The notes under the pieces are model-generated. The model worked only from the letters and a program-made list of their open reading frames with translations, did not search any database and was not told the DNA's origin. Of a stretch of 64,000 nt of DNA, positions 8,583-16,624 are shown in pieces; the first letter of the stretch is position 1, and each line of letters opens with the position of its first letter. This DNA is from Betaproteobacteria bacterium (lineage in GTDB: Bacteria; Pseudomonadota; Gammaproteobacteria; Burkholderiales; Casimicrobiaceae): NCBI GenBank assembly GCA_027492485.1, contig JAPUER010000022.1, positions 1 to 64,000 on the forward strand. Reading direction: 5' to 3'. The position numbers were made by a program, and so were the translations under genes.

Positions 8583-10132
8583 TGAATAGTTTCCCCGCTC
8601 CTTTCCTGCCCCGCGGCCGCGCTTGCGCTGCGCTGCTTTGCGGCGCCGTGCTGGCGCTCGCGAGCCTTGCGGCCGGCGCCCAGGTCAACGCGGCGCTCGA
8701 CTCCAGCTTCGACGGCGACGGCCGCCTCGACATCAAGTTCGTGGCCGGCGGCAGTGACGACGCCACCCTGATGGTCAACTATCCAGGACGCCGTTATCTG
8801 ACCATCGGCCAATGCAGCGGCAGTGGCGGCGCGATCCCCTGTCTGGCCCGCCTGAACGAAGACGGCAGCGCCGACAGCAGCTTCGGCAGCAACGGCCTGG
8901 TCAGCACGCAGTTCAGCGCCGGCTACACCATGTCGACCACCGCCGGGGCCGTGCAGTCCGACGGCAAGACCCGCGGGGCCGGCACCTGTCCGGCCACGGC
9001 GACCGGCGCCGTTCGCGCCTGTCACGTGCGGCTGCTGGCCAGCGGCCAACTCGATACCAGCTATGCCAGCTCCGGCGGCGCGGTGGTGCCGGTCGGCGCC
9101 AATTCGGCAAGTTATGGCAACGCCATCGCCGTGCAGTCCGACGGCAAGATCGTGCTCGGCGGTGCCTGCCTCGACTCCAGTTTCGCCTTTTGCACATGGC
9201 GCTACAACGCGAGCGGCGCACTGGAAACCGGGTATGGCGGCACCGGTAGCGCCCGCGTGGGCGTGACGGCGGGCGGCGTCAGCGTCGCCGGCATGTTGAT
9301 GGCGGCGGACAACACCGTAATCCTGTACGGTTCCTGCAGCAACGCCGGCATCTACAACGCATGTCTGGTGCGCCTCTCCATCGGCGGATCGCGCGACATC
9401 CTGTACGTCGGCGGCACCGGCGCGCCGATCCTGGCGCACTACACGAGCGGCTCGGGAATCTACGAAGGCGTGCGCCAGGCCGTGCTGCGGCCCGACGGCA
9501 GCGTGGTACTCGCCGCGTACTGCGTTTCCGGCACCACGTTGCGCGTTTGCGCTGCCCGCGTCACCGCGGCCGGCGCCCTCGACACCAGCTTCGCCGGCAG
9601 CGGCTGGTCGGTGCCGACGCACAACGCGCTCGGTGCGCAAAGCATGGGCGCCGGCATCGCGCTGCAACGCGACGGCAAAGTGGTGCTGACCGTGGGCTGC
9701 GTCAACCGCTATAACGTCTGCACGCTGCGGCTCAACAACGACGGCAGCCTCGACAGCGGCTACGGCCAGGGCGGCGTGATGACGGTCACCGGCCCTGGCG
9801 GTTACGCCACCAATGTCGGCGGCGCCCTGCTCGACAGCGACGAGCGGCTGTTGATCGCCGGTGGCTGCTACGGCAACGACGGCGGCGGCATCACCGATAG
9901 CTGCTACTGGCGCCTGCAGCGCTACGCCGGCCGCCTCTGCTCGCTCGATATCGACGACGACGGCACGCCGCTCGCGGCAAACGACGTGCTGCTGCTGGCC
10001 CGCGCCGCGCTCGGCTTCAGCGGCAGCAACGCGCTCGCCGGCATCACCTTCGGCAGCAACGCCCAGCGCACCACCTGGCCCGCGATCCGCAACTACCTGT
10101 TCAGCCAGTGCGGCATGACCGGCGTGCGCTGA
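8582..10132 (+). CDS. Secreted delta-60-repeat protein (second of tandem pair)
   Basis: A 516-residue paralogue of the preceding protein with the same layout: signal peptide (about 1-33, cleavage near AAGA-QVN), delta-60 repeats with cores such as VQSDGKIVLGGAC and LQRDGKVVLTVGC, and a C-terminal module DIDDDG...RTTWPAIRNYL. Several repeats carry a Cys at the end of the core, so disulfides across blades are possible. It is translationally coupled to the first gene by a one-base TGATG overlap, so the two are made together. No enzymatic motif is visible. Confidence 0.82.
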   Translation: MNSFPAPFLPRGRACAALLCGAVLALASLAAGAQVNAALDSSFDGDGRLDIKFVAGGSDDATLMVNYPGRRYLTIGQCSGSGGAIPCLARLNEDGSADSSFGSNGLVSTQFSAGYTMSTTAGAVQSDGKTRGAGTCPATATGAVRACHVRLLASGQLDTSYASSGGAVVPVGANSASYGNAIAVQSDGKIVLGGACLDSSFAFCTWRYNASGALETGYGGTGSARVGVTAGGVSVAGMLMAADNTVILYGSCSNAGIYNACLVRLSIGGSRDILYVGGTGAPILAHYTSGSGIYEGVRQAVLRPDGSVVLAAYCVSGTTLRVCAARVTAAGALDTSFAGSGWSVPTHNALGAQSMGAGIALQRDGKVVLTVGCVNRYNVCTLRLNNDGSLDSGYGQGGVMTVTGPGGYATNVGGALLDSDERLLIAGGCYGNDGGGITDSCYWRLQRYAGRLCSLDIDDDGTPLAANDVLLLARAALGFSGSNALAGITFGSNAQRTTWPAIRNYLFSQCGMTGVR

Positions 10133-10522
10133 GCGGGGCGCCGGCGCGACGACTATCGCGCCTTGAATAACACGTCGCGACGCGCTGCTCCCGGTCGCGG
10201 CGAAACTCAAAACGCCGCTCCGGTGGCGGCAGGCATCAGTCAACCAATCAGTGCACTGCACCAATGAGTCATTGCCGGATTGGCATCGCACGATGCCGGG
10301 GCGATGAGTTATTTCACCATTGCCTAGATAGCCGGTTATTTTGGTTGTTATCAGGGGTTTGGCTTGATGAATGTAGGTAAGTATCCCCACGCTCGGGCCG
10401 ACTCGCGTCGGCGAGCCGCTGCTCGCGGCTTAACTTCAACGTTCGACCTCATGGGTTTGGCCTTAATCGCGCCTGCAATTTAATAACTTGATTTCCTGTC
10501 ATAATGCATCTACAATTTGATT
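10133..10522. other. 390-bp intergenic region upstream of brnT
   Basis: No ORF or RNA gene is supported. A GGCATCG / CGATGCC mini-palindrome lies near 10283-10298 and a CGGGCCGAC...GTCGGCGAGCCG hairpin near 10394-10418. The AT-richer last 60 bp carry the brnT promoter. The base composition is lower in GC than the flanking genes, as is common next to mobile toxin-antitoxin loci. Confidence 0.5.
10488..10516 (+). promoter_or_regulatory. Putative brnT promoter, possibly giving a leaderless mRNA
   Basis: TTGATT at 10488-10493 and TACAAT at 10511-10516 have 17-bp spacing. A start 7 bp after the -10 box would fall at the brnT ATG (10523) itself. A second -10-like CATAAT lies at 10500-10505. No Shine-Dalgarno sequence precedes the ATG. 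Confidence 0.5.
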
Positions 10523-10795
10523 ATGATCACTTTCGATGAAACCAAGCGCCAAGCGAACATTGCCAAACACGGTATTGATCTGGCAGCGCTGTCAGGTTTC
10601 TTTGATGGCGACTTACTGACCCGCGAAGATGCGCGCGAAGCTTATGGCGAATTGCGCTTTCAAAGTATCGGTTGGCAGGCGGAAGAACTGCTGTTCGTTG
10701 TCTGGACGCCGGGTGATGACGAATGGCCTCATATTATTTCGGCGCGAAAGGCGGAAAAACATGAGCGCGAAGCGTGGACACGTTTCTGTAAGTGA
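10523..10795 (+). CDS. brnT: BrnT-family type II toxin
   Basis: A 90-residue protein with the BrnT pattern: FDETKRQANIAKHGIDL at the start, an acidic-aromatic middle, and ISARKAEKHEREAW at the end. BrnT is a RelE-like ribonuclease fold. The gene order toxin-then-antitoxin is the one known for brnTA. The frame also opens at a TTG (10517), but the ATG at 10523 fits the family. It overlaps the antitoxin gene by 35 bp. Confidence 0.9.
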   Translation: MITFDETKRQANIAKHGIDLAALSGFFDGDLLTREDAREAYGELRFQSIGWQAEELLFVVWTPGDDEWPHIISARKAEKHEREAWTRFCK

Positions 10796-11036
10796 TGCTC
10801 CGGCTACCAAACCGGACGATTGGAATAGTGCGTTTGTCACTCATTCGGCAGACGAACTGCGTAAAGAGGTCGCCGCGCGGCGTACCCGCGGACCAAACAA
10901 ACTCCCAACCAAGGAGCAAGTTGCAGTGCGCTACAGCCCCGAAGTGCTTGCCTATTTCCGGGCCACCGGCGCAGGCTGGCAAACCCGCATGGACGAGGCG
11001 TTGCGCGAGTACGTGTCTCAACACAAGGCAGCGTAG
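10761..11036 (+). CDS. brnA: BrnA-family antitoxin
   Basis: A 91-residue protein ending in a ribbon-helix-helix region typical of BrnA (VAVRYSPEVLAYFRATGAGW followed by an amphipathic helix, residues about 56-88). It should neutralise BrnT and autorepress the operon. The start at 10761 lies inside the end of brnT in another frame, the usual overlap in this system. An open frame upstream to 10629 is the shadow of brnT. Confidence 0.9.
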   Translation: MSAKRGHVSVSDAPATKPDDWNSAFVTHSADELRKEVAARRTRGPNKLPTKEQVAVRYSPEVLAYFRATGAGWQTRMDEALREYVSQHKAA

Positions 11037-11258
11037 TGGCTACGTGACCGGGGCGCTTGGAACCACTATCACCTGGGGTTGACAGGGAAGGATCTGAATC
11101 GCATTGAGGTCGGCGTCCATCCAGACAACTCCGCCTCGCTCAAGCTGCTTCAGCGTCTCGGATTCCAGCAGCAAGGGTTGGCGCGTCGGCGGGGTTTCTG
11201 GCGGGGCGAGTTCCAAGACATGTGTCAGTTGGCCCTTTTGCGGAAGGACTGGTTTGCC
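11037..11258 (+). pseudogene. C-terminal remnant of a GNAT acetyltransferase
   Basis: Directly after the brnA stop an open frame encodes about 74 residues resembling the C-terminal half of RimJ/RimL-type N-acetyltransferases: NRIEVGVHPDNSASLKLLQR, then LGFQQQGLARRRGFWRGEF and QDMCQLALL. The N-terminal half, including the acetyl-CoA binding region, is absent, and the frame starts immediately after a stop codon. The remnant suggests that the TA locus, or a deletion next to it, replaced the front of the gene. Confidence 0.7.
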
Positions 11259-11306
11259 GAAAACGCTGCCCGCCCCTCGATCCGACCCGCTACGCCTAGC
11301 GACCCG

Positions 11307-12473
11307 CTACGCCGCCAGCGCCCGCATCTCCGCGATCAAATCGCCCTTGCCTTCAAAGCCGATGCCCGGCAGCGACGGCAGCGTGACATAGCCGTTCTCG
11401 ACGCGCACGCCGTCCGGGAAGCCGCCGTAGGGCTGAAATAGATCCGGGTAGCTCTCGTTGCCGCCGAGGCCGAGGCCCGCCGCAATGGCGAGCGACATCT
11501 GGTGACCGCCATGCGGTATGCAGCGCGTCCACGACCAGCCGTAGTCCTTGAGCATGGCAAGCGTGCGCAGGTATTCGACGAGGCCGTAGCTCAATGCGCA
11601 GTCGAATTGCAGCCAGTCGCGATCCTTGCGCATGCCACCGTGACGGATCAGGTTGCGTGCGTCCTGCATCGAGAACAGATTCTCGCCGGTAGCGAGCGGG
11701 CCGGCATAGCTCTCGCCGAGCTTCGCCTGCAATTCAAAGTCGAGCGGATCGCCCGCCTCTTCGTACCAGAACAGCGGGTACTGCGCCATCGCGCGGCCGT
11801 ATTCGACGGCAGTCTTCAGGTCGAAGCGGCCGTTGGCGTCGACCGCGAGCTGCTGGCCGGGTTTCAGCATCTTGAGCACGGCCTCGATGCGTTCGAGATC
11901 GTCCTTGAGCGGTGCGCCGCCGATCTTCATCTTGACCACCGAATAGCCGCGGTCGAGATAGCCCTGCATCTCGCCGCGCAGGCCGTCGAGGCCCTTGCCG
12001 GGGTGGTAGTAGCCGCCGGCGGCGTAGACGAACACCTTCGGGTTGGCCTTGCCGCTGCCGTACTTCTGCGCGAGCAGTTCATGCAACGGCAGTCCCGCGA
12101 TCTTGGCGGTTGCGTCCCAGATCGCCATGTCGATGGTGCCGACGGCGACCGAGCGCTCGCCGTGACCGCCGGGTTTTTCGTTGGTCATCATGCAGGCCCA
12201 GATCTTGTGCGGATCGAGGTTGTCACCGGCGGCGTTGAGCAGCGAGGCCGAATCGGCATCCAGCACGCGCGGGATGAAGCGCTCGCGCATCAGATTGCCC
12301 TGGCCGTAGCGACCGTTGGAATTGAAGCCATAGCCGATCACCGGCTTGCCATCGCGGATGACGTCGGTGACGACCGCGACCAGGCTCAGCGTCATCTTGC
12401 TGAAGTCGATGTACGCGTTGCGGATGTTCGATTTGATCGGCCGCGTGGATTCGAGGATTTGGGTGATTTTCAT
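11307..12473 (-). CDS. tarD: D(-)-tartrate dehydratase (enolase superfamily)
   Basis: A 388-residue enzyme expected to convert D-tartrate to oxaloacetate. It closely resembles the characterised Bradyrhizobium japonicum TarD as I remember it, including the N-terminal RNAYIDF segment, YGFNSNGRYGQG, NEKPGGHGERSVAVGTIDMA and CIPHGGHQMS. Catalytic features are visible: the KMK motif (Lys181, Lys183), metal ligands Asp212, Glu238 and Glu264, and the Asp291/His321 dyad. It is the last gene of a minus-strand set with an SDR, a Bug protein and a DapA-like aldolase. An inverted repeat separates it from the SDR. Confidence 0.9.
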   Translation of the reverse strand: MKITQILESTRPIKSNIRNAYIDFSKMTLSLVAVVTDVIRDGKPVIGYGFNSNGRYGQGNLMRERFIPRVLDADSASLLNAAGDNLDPHKIWACMMTNEKPGGHGERSVAVGTIDMAIWDATAKIAGLPLHELLAQKYGSGKANPKVFVYAAGGYYHPGKGLDGLRGEMQGYLDRGYSVVKMKIGGAPLKDDLERIEAVLKMLKPGQQLAVDANGRFDLKTAVEYGRAMAQYPLFWYEEAGDPLDFELQAKLGESYAGPLATGENLFSMQDARNLIRHGGMRKDRDWLQFDCALSYGLVEYLRTLAMLKDYGWSWTRCIPHGGHQMSLAIAAGLGLGGNESYPDLFQPYGGFPDGVRVENGYVTLPSLPGIGFEGKGDLIAEMRALAA

Positions 12474-12533
12474 GATGTTGTTTTCAGGGGCTGACTACGG
12501 GCGGGGCGCATCGCACCATCGCTGAACTCTCAT

Positions 12534-12632
12534 GGCGTCATTCCGGCGAACGCCGGAATCCAGGACGTGGCGTGCGCAGCAATCGGCGCACCACGCAACC
12601 TTCTGGATCCCGGCGTTCGCCGGGATGACGCC
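12534..12632. repeat. Inverted repeat, CGTCATTCCGGCGAACGCCGGAATCC family
   Basis: Arms at about 12536-12562 and 12602-12629 read GTCATTCCGGCGAACGCC and its complement with a few mismatches. Each arm is itself a hairpin. This is the common REP-like ATTCCCGCGNNNGCGGGAAT type of many proteobacteria. It lies between the SDR and tarD genes. Confidence 0.88.
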
Positions 12633-12645
12633 GGTGGGAACATGA

Positions 12646-13332
12646 CTATCTGGCAAGCGACGACCCACCGCAAATCTGGATGTCCTGCCCGGTGATCGCT
12701 GCAGCGGATGGCGACAGCAGAAAGGTGACAAGGGCAGCCACTTCGGCCGGCTCGATCAGGCGACCGATCGGCGGCAACACCGGCGCTTCGCTCGCACGCT
12801 TCGGGTCGGCGAGCATGCTGGTGGCAGTGGCGGCGGGTGAGACGACGTTGACGGTGACGCCCCGCGCCGCGACTTCGGCGGCCCAGCTTTTTGCCAGCGC
12901 GATCAGCGCCGCTTTGGTCGCGGCGTACTGGCTGCGCCCGGCCTTGCCGGCGGCGACGCGGCTGCCGATCAGCACCACGCGGCCCCTGCCACGCGCGGCC
13001 ATCGCCGGGATCAGCACGTCGGCGAGCCGGATAGCGGCATCGACATGCAGCCGCCACATCAGTTCGCCGCCGGCGTGATCGAGCGCGCCGACGTTGCCGA
13101 CGCGCAGTACGCCGGCCGCATGCACCAGCGCATCGGCATCCGCGTGCGCCTGCACGGCCGCCGTCAGCGCCGCGCTGTCGGCGAGGTCGACCGCGCGATG
13201 GCTGTAGCCTGCATGCGCGATTGCGGCATCGGCGCGGTCGCAACCGATCACCTGCCAGCCGGCATCCAGCAACGCCGTCGCAATCGCATGGCCGATGCCG
13301 GAACTGCTGCCGGTAACGAGAGCGCGTTGCAT
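12646..13332 (-). CDS. Short-chain dehydrogenase/reductase (SDR)
   Basis: A 228-residue classical SDR. The NAD(P)-binding motif TGSSSGIG is at 7-14, the HAAG segment at 71-74, catalytic Ser124, Tyr136 and Lys140 (YAATK), and the C-terminal ITGQDIQICGG typical of the FabG-like group. The ATG at 13332 gives the normal N-terminus MQRALVTG. It follows the Bug gene by 13 bp and so is in the same transcript. By context it probably oxidises a sugar-acid or hydroxy-acid intermediate; the substrate is inferred only. Confidence 0.88.
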   Translation of the reverse strand: MQRALVTGSSSGIGHAIATALLDAGWQVIGCDRADAAIAHAGYSHRAVDLADSAALTAAVQAHADADALVHAAGVLRVGNVGALDHAGGELMWRLHVDAAIRLADVLIPAMAARGRGRVVLIGSRVAAGKAGRSQYAATKAALIALAKSWAAEVAARGVTVNVVSPAATATSMLADPKRASEAPVLPPIGRLIEPAEVAALVTFLLSPSAAAITGQDIQICGGSSLAR

Positions 13333-13345
13333 GGTGCGGCTGCGA

Positions 13346-14314
13346 CTATTCGAACTTGATGCCGGCATCGTGGATGATCTTCATCGACCGTGCCGTATCG
13401 TCCTTCTGGAATTTGGCGAAGTCCTCCGGGCTGCCGGTTTCGATCAGCAAACCGTTGCCAAGCAGGCGGTCCTTCATGTCGCCGGCGAGCGCCTTGTTGG
13501 TCTCGGCGTTGAGCTTCTTGATGATCTCCGGCGCGGTCTTCGCCGGTGCCCACAGGCCGTACCAGCTATAGGCTTCGTAGCCGGGCACCGTTTCGCCGAC
13601 CGTCGGCACATCCGGCATCGACGGCACGCGCTTCGCCGAAGTCACCGCGATCACGCGCAGCTGCCCGGCCTTGGCGTAGCCCTGCGAGCCGAGAATCGGG
13701 TCGATGAAGCCGGCGATGCGGCTGCCGAGCAAGTCCTGATAGGCCGGCGTCGAGCCCTTGTAGGGCACGATGAACAGCTCCATGCCGGCCGCGCGCCGCA
13801 ATTGTTCGGTGGCGAGATGGCCGGCCGATGCCGACGAGCCGATAGCGAACGAGAGCTTGCCGGGATTGGCCTTGGCGTGCGCGATCAGCGATTTCACGTC
13901 GGTCACCGGCAGTTCTTTCGCGGTGGCGACCGCGAGCGGCGCCTTGGCCACCAGCGCGATCGGCGCGAAATCTTTCACGATGTCATACGGCGGCGTTTTC
14001 AGCGGCAGCGTCGAGGTGGTGAAGGTGGACGCGTTGAACAGCAGCGTGTAGCCATCGGCCGGCGACTTCGCGACCGCGTCGGCGCCGATGGTGCCGTTGC
14101 CGCCGGGACGGTTCTCGACGACGAACACCTGCCCGGTCTGCTCGCCGAGCTTCTGCGCCAGCAGACGGCCGACCGTATCAAGCGTGCCACCCGGCGGGAA
14201 CGGGATGATGACGCGGACTTGTTTGTTGGGGTAACCCTGTGCACTGGCTGCGGAAGCCAGGGCGGCCAGCAGACCGGCAGTCAGCAGTTTGCCGAATAGT
14301 GATTTGTATTGCAT
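13346..14314 (-). CDS. Bug (TctC-type) extracytoplasmic solute-binding protein
   Basis: A 322-residue periplasmic binding protein of the tripartite tricarboxylate transporter (Bug) family. The signal peptide spans residues 1-25 (cleavage ASA-QGYP). Family landmarks are VRVIIPFPPGGTLDTVGR, ENRPGGNGTIGADAVAKSPA and IVPYKGSTPAYQDLL. The ATG at 14314 has a strong GGAGG site. No TctA/TctB membrane genes accompany it, which is common for Bug genes. Clustering with TarD suggests a hydroxylated dicarboxylate such as tartrate as ligand, but this is not shown by sequence. Confidence 0.92.
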   Translation of the reverse strand: MQYKSLFGKLLTAGLLAALASAASAQGYPNKQVRVIIPFPPGGTLDTVGRLLAQKLGEQTGQVFVVENRPGGNGTIGADAVAKSPADGYTLLFNASTFTTSTLPLKTPPYDIVKDFAPIALVAKAPLAVATAKELPVTDVKSLIAHAKANPGKLSFAIGSSASAGHLATEQLRRAAGMELFIVPYKGSTPAYQDLLGSRIAGFIDPILGSQGYAKAGQLRVIAVTSAKRVPSMPDVPTVGETVPGYEAYSWYGLWAPAKTAPEIIKKLNAETNKALAGDMKDRLLGNGLLIETGSPEDFAKFQKDDTARSMKIIHDAGIKFE

Positions 14315-14343
14315 CGATCCTCCTGAATTACTTTCATCCTGGC

Positions 14344-14441
14344 GTAGGGTGGGCAACTTGTTGCCCACGCGTTAGCCGCATGGTTTTCGTATCAAACTGT
14401 TTCGCGGTGGTGCCGCGTGGGCAACAAGTTGCCCACCCTAC
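14344..14441. repeat. Inverted repeat, GTAGGGTGGGCAACTTGTTGCCCACGC family
   Basis: Arms at 14344-14370 and 14414-14441 are inverted copies of GTAGGGTGGGCAACTTGTTG plus flanking bases. Each arm contains its own hairpin GGGCAACTTGTTGCCC. It lies between the aldolase and Bug genes of one minus-strand cluster and could attenuate or stabilise the mRNA. Confidence 0.88.
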
Positions 14442-14449
14442 ATTTGCGC

Positions 14450-15385
14450 CTACGCCTTAAGCAACCCCGCCTGCGCCAGCGCGGCGCGGATCGCGTCGAG
14501 CTCCTGCGCGTTCGGCTCGTGGGTCGGCGGGCGCACGTGGTCGTTGGCGATCACGCCGGCGAGACGCATCGCGGCCTTCATGCGGGCATGCGCTTCGCCG
14601 GTCGGCTCGCCGGCGCCGTACACGGCCTCCTTGATCGGCGTGATCTTCGCCTGCACCGCCATCGCGCGATGCAGATCGCCGGCCTTGACGGCATTCCACA
14701 GATCGATGATGAGCTGCGGAATGGCGCTCGCGAAGCCGACCAGCGCGCCGTCGACGCCCTGCACCATCGAGGCGAGCAGGTATTCGTCGTGGCAGGTCAG
14801 GATCGCCTTGGTCGCATCGGCGTCGCGGATGGCCTTGATGTCGCGGGCGTACTTGCTCATGTCGCGCTGGCCGACCTTGAACGCCTGCACGTAAGGCAGC
14901 CGCGCGAGATCGGCGAGCAGCGCCGACGAGTACGAGGCGCGGGTCCACGCCGGGTAGACATGGCAGATCAGATCGAGCCCGGTGGCGTCGTAGATGTTCT
15001 GGAAATAGGTCGTGGCGTGATCGGCGTGAAAACCGAAGCGCAACCAATGATGCGGCGGCATCACGTCGATGCCGACGGCACCGGCCTGCTTGGCGAGCTT
15101 GGCGTGATGCGCGGCGTCGGTCAGGCCTTCGCAGACGACCGAGGAAATCACCGGCAGCTTGCCCTTGAGTTCGTCGGCGACGATGCGCGTGACCTCGGCG
15201 CGTTCCTCGGGGTCGAGCGCGAACACTTCGCCGGTGTGGCCGTTGGTCATCACGGCGACGATGCCGTCGTGGCCGGCGAGCCAGGCGGCGAGCTTGCGCA
15301 GCGCCGGCTCGTCGATGCGGTTGTCGTCGCGGAACGGGGTGGAGATTGCGGGGATAATGCCGCGATAGTTGGCGATGGTGGGCAT
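14450..15385 (-). CDS. DapA (dihydrodipicolinate synthase)-family aldolase/lyase
   Basis: A 311-residue TIM-barrel class I lyase. The Schiff-base lysine is Lys170 (AFKVGQRD), the partner Tyr144 (CHVYPAW), and the substrate-carboxylate loop NGHTGE is at 48-53. DapA itself usually has a GTTGE-type loop, so this is probably one of the many catabolic keto-acid aldolases or dehydratases rather than lysine biosynthesis. Start 15385 is preferred; 15406 adds seven residues. It clusters with TarD, the SDR and a Bug protein, under a divergent LysR regulator. Confidence 0.88.
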   Translation of the reverse strand: MPTIANYRGIIPAISTPFRDDNRIDEPALRKLAAWLAGHDGIVAVMTNGHTGEVFALDPEERAEVTRIVADELKGKLPVISSVVCEGLTDAAHHAKLAKQAGAVGIDVMPPHHWLRFGFHADHATTYFQNIYDATGLDLICHVYPAWTRASYSSALLADLARLPYVQAFKVGQRDMSKYARDIKAIRDADATKAILTCHDEYLLASMVQGVDGALVGFASAIPQLIIDLWNAVKAGDLHRAMAVQAKITPIKEAVYGAGEPTGEAHARMKAAMRLAGVIANDHVRPPTHEPNAQELDAIRAALAQAGLLKA

Positions 15386-15529
15386 GCGTGCTCGGGTGAA
15401 CGTCATCGAAAGGGTGACGAATTGTGGTCCGGCCCTGCCCCGTCGTCCAATACCCGAAACAGATAGAACTATTCAAAAACAAGAGGAGGCGCGTCGGCAG
15501 CGATGGGACCGGGAAACAGACCGCTCGAC

Positions 15530-16462
15530 ATGGACTGGCTGGAGGATTTCATCGTCCTCGCCGAAAGCGGCAATTTCTCGCGCGCCGCGCAGGCGCGGCA
15601 CATCGCGCAGCCGGCATTCAGCCGCCACATCAAATCGCTCGAAGAATGGGTCGGCGTCGATCTGTTCGACCGCACCACGCATCCGGTTGCGCTGACCGCC
15701 GCCGGCAAGCGTCTACTGCCCGAGGTCGAGGACGTGTTGCAGCGGCTGGAGGCGGCCCGCTCGCAGGCGCGCGCGGCGCACGAGCAGGCGGCGGTGAGCC
15801 TGCAATTCGCGGCGACGCATGCGCTGTCGCTGACCTTCTTTCCGGCCTGGCTGGGCAAGCTCGAGGCGCAGCTGCCGGTGGGCCGCAAGATGGGGCCGAT
15901 CCAGATGCTGTCGGACAGTTTCGCGGCCTGCGAGGACGTGATGCTGCAGCGGCGCGCGCAGTTCCTGCTCTGTCACGGTCATCCCGACGTGGCGAACCGG
16001 CTCGACCCGGCACAGTTTGAATTTGCGGTGGTCGGTGGCGATCGCCTGTTGCCGGTGTCCGCCGCGACTGCCGGCGGCACGCCGCTGCATGCCATCGTGG
16101 ACGAAACGGGCAGCAAGGCCCGCGCGGCGGCGCTGCCGGTGCTGGCCTATGGCGAGGCGTCGGGCATCGGGCAGATCATGCGCGCCGTGATGGCGGGCCG
16201 GCTCGGCGACGGCAGCGCGCTGGCAACGCGCACCGTGTTCACCGCGCATCACGCCGTGCTGCTGAAGACGATGGCAATGGAAGGCCGCGGCGTGGCCTGG
16301 TTGCCGCAGAGCCTGATCGCGCCGGAGCTGGCCGGCGGTGCGCTAGTGCTGGCCGGCGACGACGCCTGGACGGTGCCGATCGAGGTGCGGCTGTTCCGGC
16401 CGCGGGTGCCGTTGTCGGAGACGGCAGAGGCGTTGTGGCGGGTGGCGAGCAACGCCCGGTGA
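15530..16462 (+). CDS. LysR-family transcriptional regulator
   Basis: A 310-residue regulator. The N-terminal winged helix-turn-helix (residues 1-60: SFSRAAQARHI-type helix, AFSRHIKSLEEWVG, LFDRTTHPVALTAAG) is followed by a linker helix and a periplasmic-binding-like effector domain. ATG 15530 is the typical LysR start (MDWLEDFIVLAESGNFSRAA); ATG 15503 would add nine residues and is nearer to the GAGGAGG site. It is divergent from the aldolase/Bug/SDR/tarD cluster and is the likely activator of that cluster. Confidence 0.9.
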   Translation: MDWLEDFIVLAESGNFSRAAQARHIAQPAFSRHIKSLEEWVGVDLFDRTTHPVALTAAGKRLLPEVEDVLQRLEAARSQARAAHEQAAVSLQFAATHALSLTFFPAWLGKLEAQLPVGRKMGPIQMLSDSFAACEDVMLQRRAQFLLCHGHPDVANRLDPAQFEFAVVGGDRLLPVSAATAGGTPLHAIVDETGSKARAAALPVLAYGEASGIGQIMRAVMAGRLGDGSALATRTVFTAHHAVLLKTMAMEGRGVAWLPQSLIAPELAGGALVLAGDDAWTVPIEVRLFRPRVPLSETAEALWRVASNAR

Positions 16463-16498
16463 TCGCCGATCGTCGCCTGCGGCCCCGTCGCAACCGTC

Positions 16499-16622
16499 GA
16501 TACATCTTTACGATGAATGCCGCATCGGATAAGGGCTCCGGCCGCAAATTGGCTGAAAGTCGACTTCATGCGAAATATCGCGCCATGCCTAGCGCAGATA
16601 CCGCATAAGCAAAAAAGCTGAT
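16499..16622. repeat. GTCGAC-centred palindromic repeat, copy 3
   Basis: GTCGAC at 16558-16563 lies at the element's centre. The right end AAAAAAGCTGAT is intact; the left end (ACATCTTTACG) is the most decayed of all copies. It lies between two convergent genes and ends 3 bp from the stop codon of the DUF3108 gene. Confidence 0.78.
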
Positions 16623-16624
16623 GG

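Noticed and set aside
8558-10390. 610-codon minus-strand frame opposite the second delta-60 gene
   Set aside because: It lacks any recognisable domain and mirrors the codon periodicity of the secreted-protein gene.
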